The notes under the pieces are model-generated. The model did no database searches. It was given only the letters and a program-made list of their open reading frames with translations, and was not told where the DNA came from. A DNA stretch of 64,000 bases, taken from contig CABMIH010000077.1 of the NCBI GenBank assembly GCA_902386205.1, forward strand, positions 20,785 to 84,784, in the 5' to 3' direction. The position numbers and the translations under genes were made by a program. Source of the DNA: an uncultured archaeon. Its GTDB lineage: Archaea > Halobacteriota > Methanosarcinia > Methanosarcinales > Methanoperedenaceae. Of the stretch, positions 54,863 through 62,511 are shown in pieces; the first letter of the stretch is position 1; the number at the start of each line of letters is the position of its first letter.

Positions 54863-55060
54863 AATGAAATCTGGAAACTGGATAAACTCAACCGTTTTCT
54901 TTTTTTTGTATCTATCTCTGTAGTCATGGATTGATTGAATCCTCCCTTTTGTAAGTTTATTCTGTAGCTTTTCTCCCACTATTCGTAATTTTAACTGTTC
55001 TATTACCAATTTAAGCAATTCAATCTTTAAGTTCTCAATTTTATCTATATCTATCACCAT
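54854..55060 (-). CDS. Small hypothetical protein
   Basis: 68 residues, leucine/lysine-rich helix ('KIENLKIELLKLVIEQLKLR') followed by 'DYRDRYKKKKTVEFIQFPDF'. It overlaps the 3' end of the GHKL gene by nine bases, convergently. The sequence looks protein-like, and a small coiled-coil partner is conceivable. No family recognised. Confidence 0.45.
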   Translation of the reverse strand: MVIDIDKIENLKIELLKLVIEQLKLRIVGEKLQNKLTKGRIQSIHDYRDRYKKKKTVEFIQFPDFISL

Positions 55061-55063
55061 ACT

Positions 55064-55209
55064 CCCCTAAAAACACAAACCCCAGCCCCCCACCTGCTCC
55101 AAACCCCACCGTGCCCCCTTCTCCTGCATCAAGAGAACGGAAAGCGCGCCTACCCGCAAAGTGCCCCGGCAGCCGCGATCCTGAACGCAGGCGAACCGGA
55201 AGTCGCCTT
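55064..55209. repeat. Interspersed repeat family 1, copy A
   Basis: About 145 bp. Shares with the other copies 'CTCCTGCATCAAGAGAACGG', 'AAAGCGCG', 'GGCAGCCGCGATCCTGAAC' and 'CAGGCGAACCGGAAG'. The two inner parts, TCCTGCATCA..GAACGGAAAGCGCG and TCCTGAACAC..GAACCGGAAGGCGCC, are themselves related, so each unit contains a degenerate internal direct repeat. Non-coding. Confidence 0.8.
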
Positions 55210-55229
55210 GGGATGATGCGGCATTTCGG

Positions 55230-55318
55230 TCACCTGTATGCTTTAATTTTGATGTGAAGCCCGGGAGCATATTGGCGATGGGGATTAATATTTTAAGAGT
55301 GATAAATGTGCGGCGCCT
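55230..55318. repeat. Interspersed repeat family 2, copy 1
   Basis: The core at 55259-55318 matches 56267-56326 in 'GCCCGGGAGCATAT', 'AAGAGTGATAAATGT' and 'CGGCGCC' with scattered changes; similarity fades toward 55230. It lies about 25 bases after family-1 copy A. Confidence 0.6.
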
Positions 55319-55555
55319 GTAATGAACGCATATTACATAGATGACGCGGATTTCGTATCCGTGGAAACGCGCATGAACTGGTGTTCACGCATGAAACATG
55401 ATGAACCATAACTATAGCAATTACGGTTTGAATTTTTCATGGGAAATCCGTGCAATCCGTGTTCTACGTCTAGGTAGATCTGTGTCACGCACCCGAAAAA
55501 TCAAAAACCACAGAAAGCACACAGGATACAGAGAAAAAACGGTACCGCTCTGAGG
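55319..55555. other. Intergenic spacer
   Basis: No coding frame. Holds AATCCGTGCAATCCGTGTTC (55445 onward), nearly repeated at 60015-60040, and a short A-rich 'ACCACAGAAAGCACACAGG' tract of the kind often seen as dispersed debris in archaeal and bacterial genomes. Confidence 0.4.
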
Positions 55556-55723
55556 CTACTTACCTTTCGCGCGCACTTTCCCCTTTGACTTCTTGGGAGG
55601 ATATCGAACTGACCTCAAATGTGCTTCAATCGGACCTTCCCAACCTTTTAATTTATCAGGGTCATCTTCGATAAGCTTGAGAAGTTCATCCTCATCTTTT
55701 ACTTCATATCTCTTAATTTTCAT
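55556..55723 (-). CDS. Small antitoxin-like protein paired with the BrnT-like toxin
   Basis: 55 residues: 'MKIKRYEVKDEDELLKLIED' and 'DPDKLKGWEGPIEAHLRSVR', then a basic tail rich in Pro, Lys and Arg. It begins five bases after the stop of the toxin-like gene on the same strand. The size, charge and position fit an antitoxin, though the usual DNA-binding fold is not evident. The toxin-first order matches BrnT-BrnA operons. Confidence 0.6.
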   Translation of the reverse strand: MKIKRYEVKDEDELLKLIEDDPDKLKGWEGPIEAHLRSVRYPPKKSKGKVRAKGK

Positions 55724-55728
55724 AATAT

Positions 55729-55998
55729 TCACTTTGCTTTGTCATGATATATCTCTTTGTATTCAGGTGCATGTCTTGCACTCAGTATTTTCAGTCCATT
55801 GCTTCCAGATTTTGCAGCAATAACCATGATCAATCTTCCAAAAGCCAGCCCAATAATCTGATATCGCAATTCTTTATTGACACAAATTTTTCTTTTATAA
55901 ATCTTGCTTTTAAAAATCTGCTCTATTTCATAATCTTTTATCCCGTGTTTGTAAGCATGCTCATGAATCTCTAAATCCAGATTTTTCCAGTTAACCAT
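55729..55998 (-). CDS. BrnT-like small toxin
   Basis: 89 residues. 'LEIHEHAYKHGIKDYEIEQI', a basic 'KSKIYKRKICVNKELRYQII' and 'LKILSARHAPEYKEIYH' follow the BrnT/DUF4258-type RNase fold: N-terminal His-containing helix, strand pair and a terminal Arg-His. A ribosome-independent RNase activity is therefore plausible. First gene of a two-gene operon with the 55-residue partner. Family assignment is by pattern, not by a decisive motif. Confidence 0.6.
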   Translation of the reverse strand: MVNWKNLDLEIHEHAYKHGIKDYEIEQIFKSKIYKRKICVNKELRYQIIGLAFGRLIMVIAAKSGSNGLKILSARHAPEYKEIYHDKAK

Positions 55999-56039
55999 AA
56001 ATTAGACAGCATGCCAAATGGAATTATCAATATAAATAC

Positions 56040-56340
56040 ATGATACAATGTGTTAAAGACGACCGAGGGATAAAGCAAGGAAAAGGTTCAGGGAGAGATA
56101 AGGCAGAGACGGGAGCAACCGAAGAACCTTGTGATTCCTCTTCAACTTTTTTGATTTCTGTTTTAAGTATCTCCTTTTCATTATTATCTCAGGTCTCAAA
56201 CCCGATTTCATGCGTTTCATGTTCACTTTTCTCCAGATCATTTCACCCAGTATCTCTAAAGCGGTTGCCCGGAAGCATATCGGCGCCGACGGATTAGTAT
56301 TTAAAGAGTAATAAATGTACGGCGCCCTCAGTGTAAAACC
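56040..56340. other. Spacer with a decayed coding stretch
   Basis: The minus strand shows a Lys/Glu-rich open segment switching between two frames ('DNNEKEILKTEIKKVEEESQ' in one), suggesting a frameshifted gene remnant. Ends inside repeat family 2. No identifiable function. Confidence 0.3.
56238..56326. repeat. Interspersed repeat family 2, copy 2
   Basis: Core 56267-56326 ('GCCCGGAAGCATATCGGCG' ... 'AATAAATGTACGGCGCC') matches the copy at 55259-55318. It is followed after 33 bases by family-1 copy B, so the two families are adjacent again but in the opposite order. Confidence 0.6.
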
Positions 56341-56359
56341 CATTATTCTGATCTCTACG

Positions 56360-56588
56360 CCTCAGTGGCAATTTTTTTCTGAAGCCGCAGAGACCCAGAG
56401 ACCGCTTCTATGAGTATCAAAAATTCAGAACCCCCCATAAAAAACGCAAACCACAGCCCCCCTATGCTCCAAATCACACTGTTCCTCCTCCTCCTGCACC
56501 AAGAGAACGGAAAGCGCGCATCCCCCGCGAAGTGCGGAATTCCTATCGGCAGCCGCGATCCTGAATACTGGCGAACCGGAAGGCGCAT
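56360..56588. repeat. Interspersed repeat family 1, copy B (long form)
   Basis: About 229 bp. Includes a left extension beginning 'CTCAGTGGCAATTTTTTTCT', then 'GAAGCCGCAGAGAC' and 'TATGAGTATCAAA', shared only with copy E. The core 'AAGAGAACGGAAAGCGCG' ... 'GGCAGCCGCGATCCTGAA' follows. It ends 26 bases before the Fic gene stop. Confidence 0.8.
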
Positions 56589-56613
56589 CAGGTGATCGAT
56601 ATATTATTTTTGG

Positions 56614-57942
56614 TCATTCCTTGATCAATTTCGATAGTATTTCATCAAAATTTTTAGAACGATAATACATCAATTTCTTCTTTCCAATAATATTCATTTC
56701 AATAAGCCCATACTTTTCCAGGTATATTATATCTGTCCTGGCTGTCTGGTAAGCTGTGTTAAACCTGTTCTGCATCTCTTTTATTGTAAATGTAAACTCT
56801 GGTTCATCGGATAATAATTTTATCATAATTATTTGCCTGTCATTAATGCCTTTGATTTTCTTGAGATCATATAATTCTCGTTTTTCCCGGATTTTTCTAC
56901 TTATATATTCTTTTAAGCTATCAAATGCCAGACCCATTGTTTTTAACTGGTAATTAATAAAATAAGTTAAATCATTCTCATCAAGTTCCGAATATAAATA
57001 AGCTCTCGCATATTGTGCCCGTGATTTTACGATCATTCTGGATATAGACATATATTCTATCAGCCAATAGCCCTCTTTAAGTAAATACCAGTAAAAAACC
57101 GCTCTTGCAGTTCTTCCATTTCCGTCAGTAAAAGGATGTATATAACCAATAAGGAAGTATAAAATCGTAGCCCTGATAATTGGATGAATAAATCCCTTTT
57201 CATTTGATCCATTGGCAAAAATACAAAAATCCCTCATAATTTCGTCAAGATATTCAAAACCCGGAGGGACATAAACAACTTCTCCACTTGAACTGACAAC
57301 AACAATATCATTTGATTGTCTAAATTGCCCTTCCATGCCCGGATCAGTTAACGTATCTTTCGTAATAGAAGAGTGAATTTCTAAAATTAATTCTATTGTA
57401 AGTTCTTCACCTTTTAATTCGTTCAGTTTTTTTATCGTGTTATAATTATTCAGGATCATTTTTTCTGATTTGTTTTTTGGCTTCCTTTCCTGTCTTAACA
57501 TCTTCTTGGCTTCTTCTCTTGTTGTGGCAGCTCCCTCTAATTGACTTGAAGCGATCGCTTCCTCCATAATTGAGCTGATTAGATATCTATTCTTATCACT
57601 GCCGGGAATTATTTCTTCTCCGCCGAGTCTTCCCCCAAGATTAAGATCAAATTCATGTAATTTTTGTTGAATATAAGTTGTCAGATTATATTTGAATTCA
57701 AATCCGGTTATATCACTTATTTTAATTTTTTCAGCGCTTAAATTTCTATTTATTTTAATAAATGTCCATAATACTTCAGGTCCTATTTGATCAAAGCCAG
57801 CTTTATATTTAAATTCAGACCAGTACAAATATTTGTTAATAGCTTCTTTAATTAATCGATCATAAGGATCATTTTTCAAATATTTGAGTGCATCACCGAT
57901 CTTATTATGTGTTATCTTTGGCGGGCTTTCTGGAATTTTCAT
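56614..57942 (-). CDS. Fic family protein with self-inhibitory motif and C-terminal winged helix
   Basis: 442 residues. The Fic active site is complete: H-P-F-x-D-G-N-G-R-x-x-R at 269-280 ('HPFTDGNGRTAR'). The inhibitory helix S/T-x-x-x-E-G/N is present as 'SSQLEG' (132-137), so this is a class II Fic enzyme that is normally off. The C-terminal ~70 residues form a winged-helix DNA-binding domain ('FTIKEMQNRFNTAYQTARTD'). Fic proteins attach AMP to protein hydroxyls. Together with the winged helix and the perfect palindrome just upstream (57954-58000), this suggests self-regulated expression. Low G+C. Confidence 0.9.
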   Translation of the reverse strand: MKIPESPPKITHNKIGDALKYLKNDPYDRLIKEAINKYLYWSEFKYKAGFDQIGPEVLWTFIKINRNLSAEKIKISDITGFEFKYNLTTYIQQKLHEFDLNLGGRLGGEEIIPGSDKNRYLISSIMEEAIASSQLEGAATTREEAKKMLRQERKPKNKSEKMILNNYNTIKKLNELKGEELTIELILEIHSSITKDTLTDPGMEGQFRQSNDIVVVSSSGEVVYVPPGFEYLDEIMRDFCIFANGSNEKGFIHPIIRATILYFLIGYIHPFTDGNGRTARAVFYWYLLKEGYWLIEYMSISRMIVKSRAQYARAYLYSELDENDLTYFINYQLKTMGLAFDSLKEYISRKIREKRELYDLKKIKGINDRQIIMIKLLSDEPEFTFTIKEMQNRFNTAYQTARTDIIYLEKYGLIEMNIIGKKKLMYYRSKNFDEILSKLIKE

Positions 57943-57953
57943 AAATCATTTCA

Positions 57954-58000
57954 ATTACTATTAATTACTAATTTAGTTAATATTAGTAATTAATAGTAAT
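57954..58000 (-). promoter_or_regulatory. Perfect 19-bp inverted repeat upstream of the Fic gene
   Basis: ATTACTATTAATTACTAAT (57954-57972), nine-base spacer, exact reverse complement (57982-58000). It begins 12 bases before the Fic start codon and covers the expected promoter. Its size and perfection suit an operator bound by a dimer or tetramer, most simply the Fic winged-helix domain. Confidence 0.6.
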
Positions 58001-58049
58001 TAAGCTTATCCTGTTAAGCCTGTTTCTCCGCCAGTTCTACCTCAATAAT

Positions 58050-58142
58050 CCTCAGCCCTCCTCCCACATGCTCAAAAATCCCACCGTGCCTCTCTACTCA
58101 TGCATCAAGAGAACGGAAAGCACCCCTGCCCGGAGGCTACCG
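58050..58142. repeat. Interspersed repeat family 1, copy C (partial)
   Basis: Retains 'CACATGCTCAAAAATCCCAC', 'GTGCC' and 'TGCATCAAGAGAACGGAAAG', then degenerates. The right half with 'GGCAGCCGCGATCC' is missing. Confidence 0.7.
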
Positions 58143-58198
58143 GATAATATAAGACCCGAAGCATTCGAAATATAGTGTTATATCGACTCAATCTGAAA

Positions 58199-58223
58199 AA
58201 CTTTCCCTCTATAATGGAAAGTT
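58199..58223 (+). promoter_or_regulatory. Inverted repeat in the promoter of the DUF4143 ATPase gene
   Basis: AACTTTCC (58199-58206), nine-base spacer, GGAAAGTT (58216-58223). The sequence CTCTATAATGGAA occurs here and again at 58240-58252, just before the ATG at 58255. Probable operator, or operator pair. Confidence 0.45.
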
Positions 58224-58254
58224 ATATCTATAACATATACTCTATAATGGAATT

Positions 58255-59598
58255 ATGCTGGAAGAGATAATAATCCAGAACCCCTGGTGGAAAACAAAAC
58301 ATGTCAGCGAGTCAAAATTGGGGAATATCAGGCGCTCTGAATTCGATCCGCTCAAAGATGAACTTGAAGATAAAAAGATCAGTTGCCTTCTCGGACCCAG
58401 GCGGTCCGGCAAAACAACGCTCATGTACGAGCTGATAGGACATCTTATCAGAAACGGTGTCAGTGAAAGGAATATATTGTTCATATCATTCGATAATCCT
58501 AAAATACGCCTGAACTTGCAGCATAATTTTGACGAAGCCATCAGGGACTTCTCAAATACCATGATCAGAGAGCCCATAGACAAATTGTCCGCGAACTCAT
58601 ATATTTTTCTGGATGAGATCCATAAGCTGGATGACTGGGGCAATATCATAAAATACTGGCAGGACCTGGGATTAAAAATAAAATTCATAGTCTCAGGCTC
58701 ATCTTCTTTGAGGATCTTGAAAGGTGGCGGTGAAAGCCTGCTCGGCCGGATAAATTTTCATTTAATACTGCCGCTAAAATTCTCTGAGTTCACAGGCAGG
58801 GTAGCAAGCGCGGATTTTGAAAATTTCAGTGGCATCAAAAGGGCGCACGATGAATTACTTCTTGAAAAACATGACCTGATCATCAAGCTTGATGAATATA
58901 TCTTAAAAGGAGGTTTTCCTGAAGTTTTTGGCATACAAGATATTGAGAAGGCTTACGAAGTCTTAAAACAGTATAAAACCCTCACGATAAACAGGGATAT
59001 CCTGGATCTGAAGGATATAAAAGAACCGAGAATCCTGAGCGACCTGGCCGACCTTCTTTCAGATCATATGTCCCAGAGAATAAGCTATTCTGCATTTGCA
59101 GATATTCTTAATATTAAAGTAGACACCGTCAAGAATTATATCTCATATCTTGAGGAATGCTTCTTGATATATACTGCTTATCTCTACTCCAAAAAACAGG
59201 TAATTTCCACAAGAAAGGAAAAAAAATTGTATTTCATCGACTGCGGACTTCGAAATTCCCTTCTGTTGAAGGAAATAGATGACCTTGAAAAAACAAAAAT
59301 CATTGAGAACATTGTTTTTTTCCACATACTTTCCCTGAAAAAACGAGAGTTATTTCCCAGGATATTTTACTGGCTTGACAGGATGCGGAATGAAGTCGAC
59401 ATAGTGATAACCCTGAAAAACGAAGTAATTCCGATAGAAGTCAAATATTCAGATAATATAGGGAAAAAGGATATAAAGGGATTAATAAATTTCTGCGAAG
59501 AGTTTAAGACCCGTGGGCTTGTAATTACGAAAGACCTCCTGAGAGATGATGGAGATATTATTTTTATTCCTGCCTGGCTTTTTTTGATAATGATTTAG
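58255..59598 (+). CDS. AAA_14/DUF4143 ATPase
   Basis: 447 residues. Walker A 'GPRRSGKT' (47-54), Walker B 'SYIFLDEIHKL' and sensor 'FIVSGSSSLRIL'. A winged-helix segment ('FADILNIKVDTVKNYISYLE') precedes the C-terminal DUF4143 domain with 'RNEVDIVITLKNEVIPIEVK', a nuclease-type D...ExK core. Such ATPases are very common in archaea and bacteria and are thought to act in mobile-element or defence biology; activity is unproven. Monocistronic with its own operator. Related in architecture to the ATPase at 4887-6284. Confidence 0.88.
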   Translation: MLEEIIIQNPWWKTKHVSESKLGNIRRSEFDPLKDELEDKKISCLLGPRRSGKTTLMYELIGHLIRNGVSERNILFISFDNPKIRLNLQHNFDEAIRDFSNTMIREPIDKLSANSYIFLDEIHKLDDWGNIIKYWQDLGLKIKFIVSGSSSLRILKGGGESLLGRINFHLILPLKFSEFTGRVASADFENFSGIKRAHDELLLEKHDLIIKLDEYILKGGFPEVFGIQDIEKAYEVLKQYKTLTINRDILDLKDIKEPRILSDLADLLSDHMSQRISYSAFADILNIKVDTVKNYISYLEECFLIYTAYLYSKKQVISTRKEKKLYFIDCGLRNSLLLKEIDDLEKTKIIENIVFFHILSLKKRELFPRIFYWLDRMRNEVDIVITLKNEVIPIEVKYSDNIGKKDIKGLINFCEEFKTRGLVITKDLLRDDGDIIFIPAWLFLIMI

Positions 59599-59622
59599 TG
59601 AGGGCAAAAAGCTACTTTTGTG

Positions 59623-59723
59623 GATCCTGCATCAGGAGAACGGAACGCGCGGATACCCACGAAGTACGGAGTTCCCCAATATCGGCAGCCGCGATCCTGA
59701 ACACAGGCGAACCGGAAGGCGCC
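59623..59723. repeat. Interspersed repeat family 1, copy D (right half)
   Basis: Begins 'ATCCTGCATCAGGAGAACGG' and ends 'GAACACAGGCGAACCGGAAG' followed by 'GCGCC'. The left part with the CACATGCTC segment is absent. Confidence 0.75.
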
Positions 59724-59766
59724 ATGGTAGTGAACTACTTAATGTTGTAAATTAAAGTATTCCCTT

Positions 59767-59967
59767 ATGAATATAGAGATTTCACCTGAATTGGAAAAGG
59801 CTTTTAAAAAATATGTTCTTGAAAAACATGGAAAATTAGGCGGGAAATTGGGGGAAGAAATGGAAAAGGCAATATCATTGTACTTGATCCATCAGAGTAC
59901 CATGAAAGCATATATTAAAAAGAGGAAAGACAAGTTAGAGGCGTACAGGAGCGAACAGACCGCATGA
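59767..59967 (+). CDS. Small helical protein, antitoxin-like
   Basis: 66 residues: 'MNIEISPELEKAFKKYVLEK' then 'GKLGEEMEKAISLYLIHQ' and a basic tail. The beta-strand-then-two-helices outline resembles ribbon-helix-helix regulators such as those in toxin-antitoxin operons. No toxin gene follows, so it could be an orphan. Surrounded by repeat copies. Confidence 0.55.
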   Translation: MNIEISPELEKAFKKYVLEKHGKLGGKLGEEMEKAISLYLIHQSTMKAYIKKRKDKLEAYRSEQTA

Positions 59968-60096
59968 GCAACGCCCGGTATATTGGAAGCAAAAAATGAG
60001 AGCTTGGAAGAATTAATCCGTGCAATCAGTGTTCTCCGTCGCGGCAAATCAAGACGGCACTATCCCGACAGAGAAAGGCTTTAAAAATAAGGGAGA

Positions 60097-60639
60097 TCAA
60101 AGGATCTTTGTCTCATCCATCAATTTCTGTGTGGCTATCCAGAAGCATATGATTGAAAATGGATATGTAACGAATCCACCCACAGCTATCGCACCGCCTA
60201 TGGCATTAATCACCATGAGGACAATACCAAGTATTATTGAGAATTGCAGATTCTCTTTTCCAATATTGTAGCTTTTCTTGAGAGAATCGATTGCTCCAAG
60301 ATTTTGTCCTATTGCTATCGGGATAGCATACTGGAAAAGGATGATTAATATCAATCCAGGGATCACAAGAAGAAAGAGTCCAATTATTATCGCTAAACCT
60401 CCAACTATTGTCATTATCCAGCTTGTTCCGAAGCGATCAAATCCCTTGAATATATCTTTTATCTCGATTTCGTCTCCGCGGATTATCTTTCTCCCCATTA
60501 TATATAACCCGAATAGTAATGGCGGAGCTGTGATTATCAGGATAGAACCGATCGCTGCTATCACTGCCGAAACTATGAAAATGGCAAATTGTTTTTTGTA
60601 GATTTCAAAACTTTCATTTAGTATGTCTTCCACTCGCAT
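60097..60639 (-). CDS. Multi-span membrane protein
   Basis: 180 residues from the ATG giving '[20 protein letters not shown]'; an upstream ATG at 60669 adds ten residues. There are four membrane segments: two near the start ('[19 protein letters not shown]'), a central pair ('[20 protein letters not shown]') and two at the end. The 'SF..YKK...F' opening and the '[19 protein letters not shown]' loop match a membrane domain common in archaea and Firmicutes (DUF975/GPDP membrane-domain type). No transport motif is evident. Confidence 0.75.
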   Translation of the reverse strand: MRVEDILNESFEIYKKQFAIFIVSAVIAAIGSILIITAPPLLFGLYIMGRKIIRGDEIEIKDIFKGFDRFGTSWIMTIVGGLAIIIGLFLLVIPGLILIILFQYAIPIAIGQNLGAIDSLKKSYNIGKENLQFSIILGIVLMVINAIGGAIAVGGFVTYPFSIICFWIATQKLMDETKIL

Positions 60640-60735
60640 AGAATAAAACCCCTTATAATCATCATTCAATGCATAGTATAAAAAACTATCTTGATTAAAA
60701 ATGAGAAATTGGAGAGAAATTGAGCAATCGTGCCA

Positions 60736-60965
60736 GCCTCAGTGGCAATTTTTTTCTGAAGCCGCAGAGACACAGAGGCGCAGAGATAGTTGCCATGAGT
60801 ATCAAAGATTCAGAATCCCCCCATAAAAACGCAAAATCCCAGCTCCACATGCTCAAACCCCACTGTGCATTACTGCATCAAGAGAACGAAAAGCGCGACT
60901 CCCCGAAGTGCACAGTTACCCAATACCAGCAGTCGCGATCCTGAACACAGGCGAACTGGAAGTTA
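60736..60965. repeat. Interspersed repeat family 1, copy E (long form)
   Basis: About 230 bp, alignable with copy B over its whole length from 'CCTCAGTGGCAATTTTTTTC' through 'ATGAGTATCAAAGATTCAGA' to 'CCTGAACACAGGCGAACTGG'. It lies between the membrane protein start and the htrA stop. Confidence 0.8.
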
Positions 60966-60995
60966 CATCTTTAACCATTTCTACTTTATATTAAT

Positions 60996-61958
60996 TCAAA
61001 CTCCGGGAACCTGGGGAGGCCGCGCAGAAGGAGCCTTCTCAAGCGCGGTCTTGAGCTTCACTTTCCCCTGCCCCCTGAAAAGCTCCAATGTAACTATGTC
61101 GCCCACATCATGTTTGTTGATAACTTTGATCAAATCCCTCACGTTGTTTATATCAAAGTCGTCAATGCGTATCAGGATATCCCCTATCTCGACTCCCGAT
61201 TTTTCGGCTTCCCTTCCAGGTACTACATTGGTAATCACCACTCCTTTTTCTGTGGGGAGGTTATAGTATGCGATAAGTTTTGGATTGACGTCAACGACAT
61301 TTATTGCTATCCACGGCCTTATGACTTCACCATGTTCGCGTAGCTGCTCTGCTATCCACATGGCGGGCTGTATCGGGATCGCAAACCCGATACCCTGCGC
61401 AAAAGGTATGATCGCGCTGTTGATTCCTATCACAACGCCTTTACTGCTTATCAGCGGGCCGCCGCTGTTCCCGGGGTTAATGGCCGCATCGGTCTGTATA
61501 AGCCCTTCCATGAATGTTACCTCTGTCTGGATCGACCTGTTCAATGCGCTTATAACGCCCGCCGTGACAGTTGGGCCGCCGACAAGACCCAGGGGGCTTC
61601 CGATAGCAATGGCCATCTGCCCAATTCTCAGGTTGTTGTCTTTTGCCATCTCTGGCACAGGCAGGCCGCTGGTTTCGATCTTTATCACAGCAAGATCCAT
61701 CAGGGGATCGATGCCCCTTATCTTTCCAGGGAATATCCTCCCGTCTTCCAGAGTTACTTTTATTTCCTGGGAACCAAACACGACATGGGCATTTGTTAGT
61801 ATGAAACCATCTTCGCCTATTACAAAGCCGGAACCTACGCCAGGGACAGGGTGCACGTGCAGGTAAGCATCTTTCATCAACATTACTTCGCTGATATTCA
61901 CAACGCCTGGAATTACTTTTTCAACTGCCGAAGTTACCATTTCATCAAAATCAACCAT
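60996..61958 (-). CDS. HtrA/DegP-like serine protease with PDZ domain
   Basis: 320 residues. Catalytic triad: His58 ('TNAHVV'), Asp88 ('LMDLAVI') and Ser165 ('NPGNSGGPL'). One PDZ domain follows (~225-310; 'KGVVITNVVPGREAEKSGVE'). There is no signal peptide or membrane anchor, so the protein appears cytoplasmic, unlike most bacterial HtrA proteins. It probably degrades misfolded proteins. The C-terminus ends 'APSARPPQVPGV'. Confidence 0.93.
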   Translation of the reverse strand: MVDFDEMVTSAVEKVIPGVVNISEVMLMKDAYLHVHPVPGVGSGFVIGEDGFILTNAHVVFGSQEIKVTLEDGRIFPGKIRGIDPLMDLAVIKIETSGLPVPEMAKDNNLRIGQMAIAIGSPLGLVGGPTVTAGVISALNRSIQTEVTFMEGLIQTDAAINPGNSGGPLISSKGVVIGINSAIIPFAQGIGFAIPIQPAMWIAEQLREHGEVIRPWIAINVVDVNPKLIAYYNLPTEKGVVITNVVPGREAEKSGVEIGDILIRIDDFDINNVRDLIKVINKHDVGDIVTLELFRGQGKVKLKTALEKAPSARPPQVPGV

Positions 61959-62116
61959 ATCAATTACCCCATGAACTCTTGTTCTTTATAATATTTGAAG
62001 CTATTTATGCCGGATGTTGGAGCGCAATGAACAATACGTTAGTTTAAAATAACCTGAGGGATATTTAACGTGTCCCCGTGCGGGGGTAACCTTGTTTATA
62101 ATAAGGTGCAAAATTT

Positions 62117-62199
62117 GCGAGAGTATCCAAGCGGCCAAAGGAGTTGGACTTAAGATCCAATTGCGCAGGCATTCGTGGGTTCAAATCCCATCTCTCGCA
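62117..62199 (+). tRNA. tRNA-Leu (anticodon TAA)
   Basis: Acceptor GCGAGAG pairs with CTCTCGC (62192-62198) and is followed by discriminator A62199. The anticodon stem TTGGA/TCCAA holds loop CTTAAGA, anticodon TAA. A class II variable arm and T arm TGGGTTCAAATCCCA are present. Confidence 0.95.
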
Positions 62200-62511
62200 T
62201 CAATATATATTAAAATTCTTTGCAAAGATATTTTTTGCGGAAGATGCCCAGAATACCCACTCATTGCGAGTTTTGTCTTTCAGATGAGTAGCCCCTCATT
62301 GTGCGAGGTGCATATACGTCTTTCGCCAATGTGCAGGGGAGAAGAAAGTAACATGGTATTTCAATGCCACAACTTCCCATGCCAAAGGCTAAAGGATTTT
62401 ACTGGCAGGAAAAGGGCATCCCGTTTGTCCGCAATGTGGGTAAGCGATAAATGTGGTTTGACAAAGCAGGATGGGCAAACTCTGCTGTAGGAAAAGACCA
62501 CTAATAATTGA
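62200..62511. other. Spacer between tRNA-Leu and the surface-protein gene
   Basis: No confident gene. On the plus strand ~62360-62490 there are short open pieces in two frames that together read like a zinc-ribbon protein ('MPKAKGFYWQEKGIPF' and 'MWFDKAGWANSAVG'), perhaps a frameshifted remnant. Nothing else is seen. Confidence 0.3.

Noticed and set aside
56053..56343. 96-codon minus-strand frame between repeat copies
   Set aside because: Protein-like signal switches frames in the middle, indicating a decayed remnant rather than a gene.
55064..60965. CRISPR array
   Set aside because: The repeats are too long, few, irregularly spaced and separated by genes; no cas genes are present.
62092..62490. 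132-codon plus-strand frame overlapping tRNA-Leu
   Set aside because: Runs through the tRNA gene, and the peptide has no family-like pattern.
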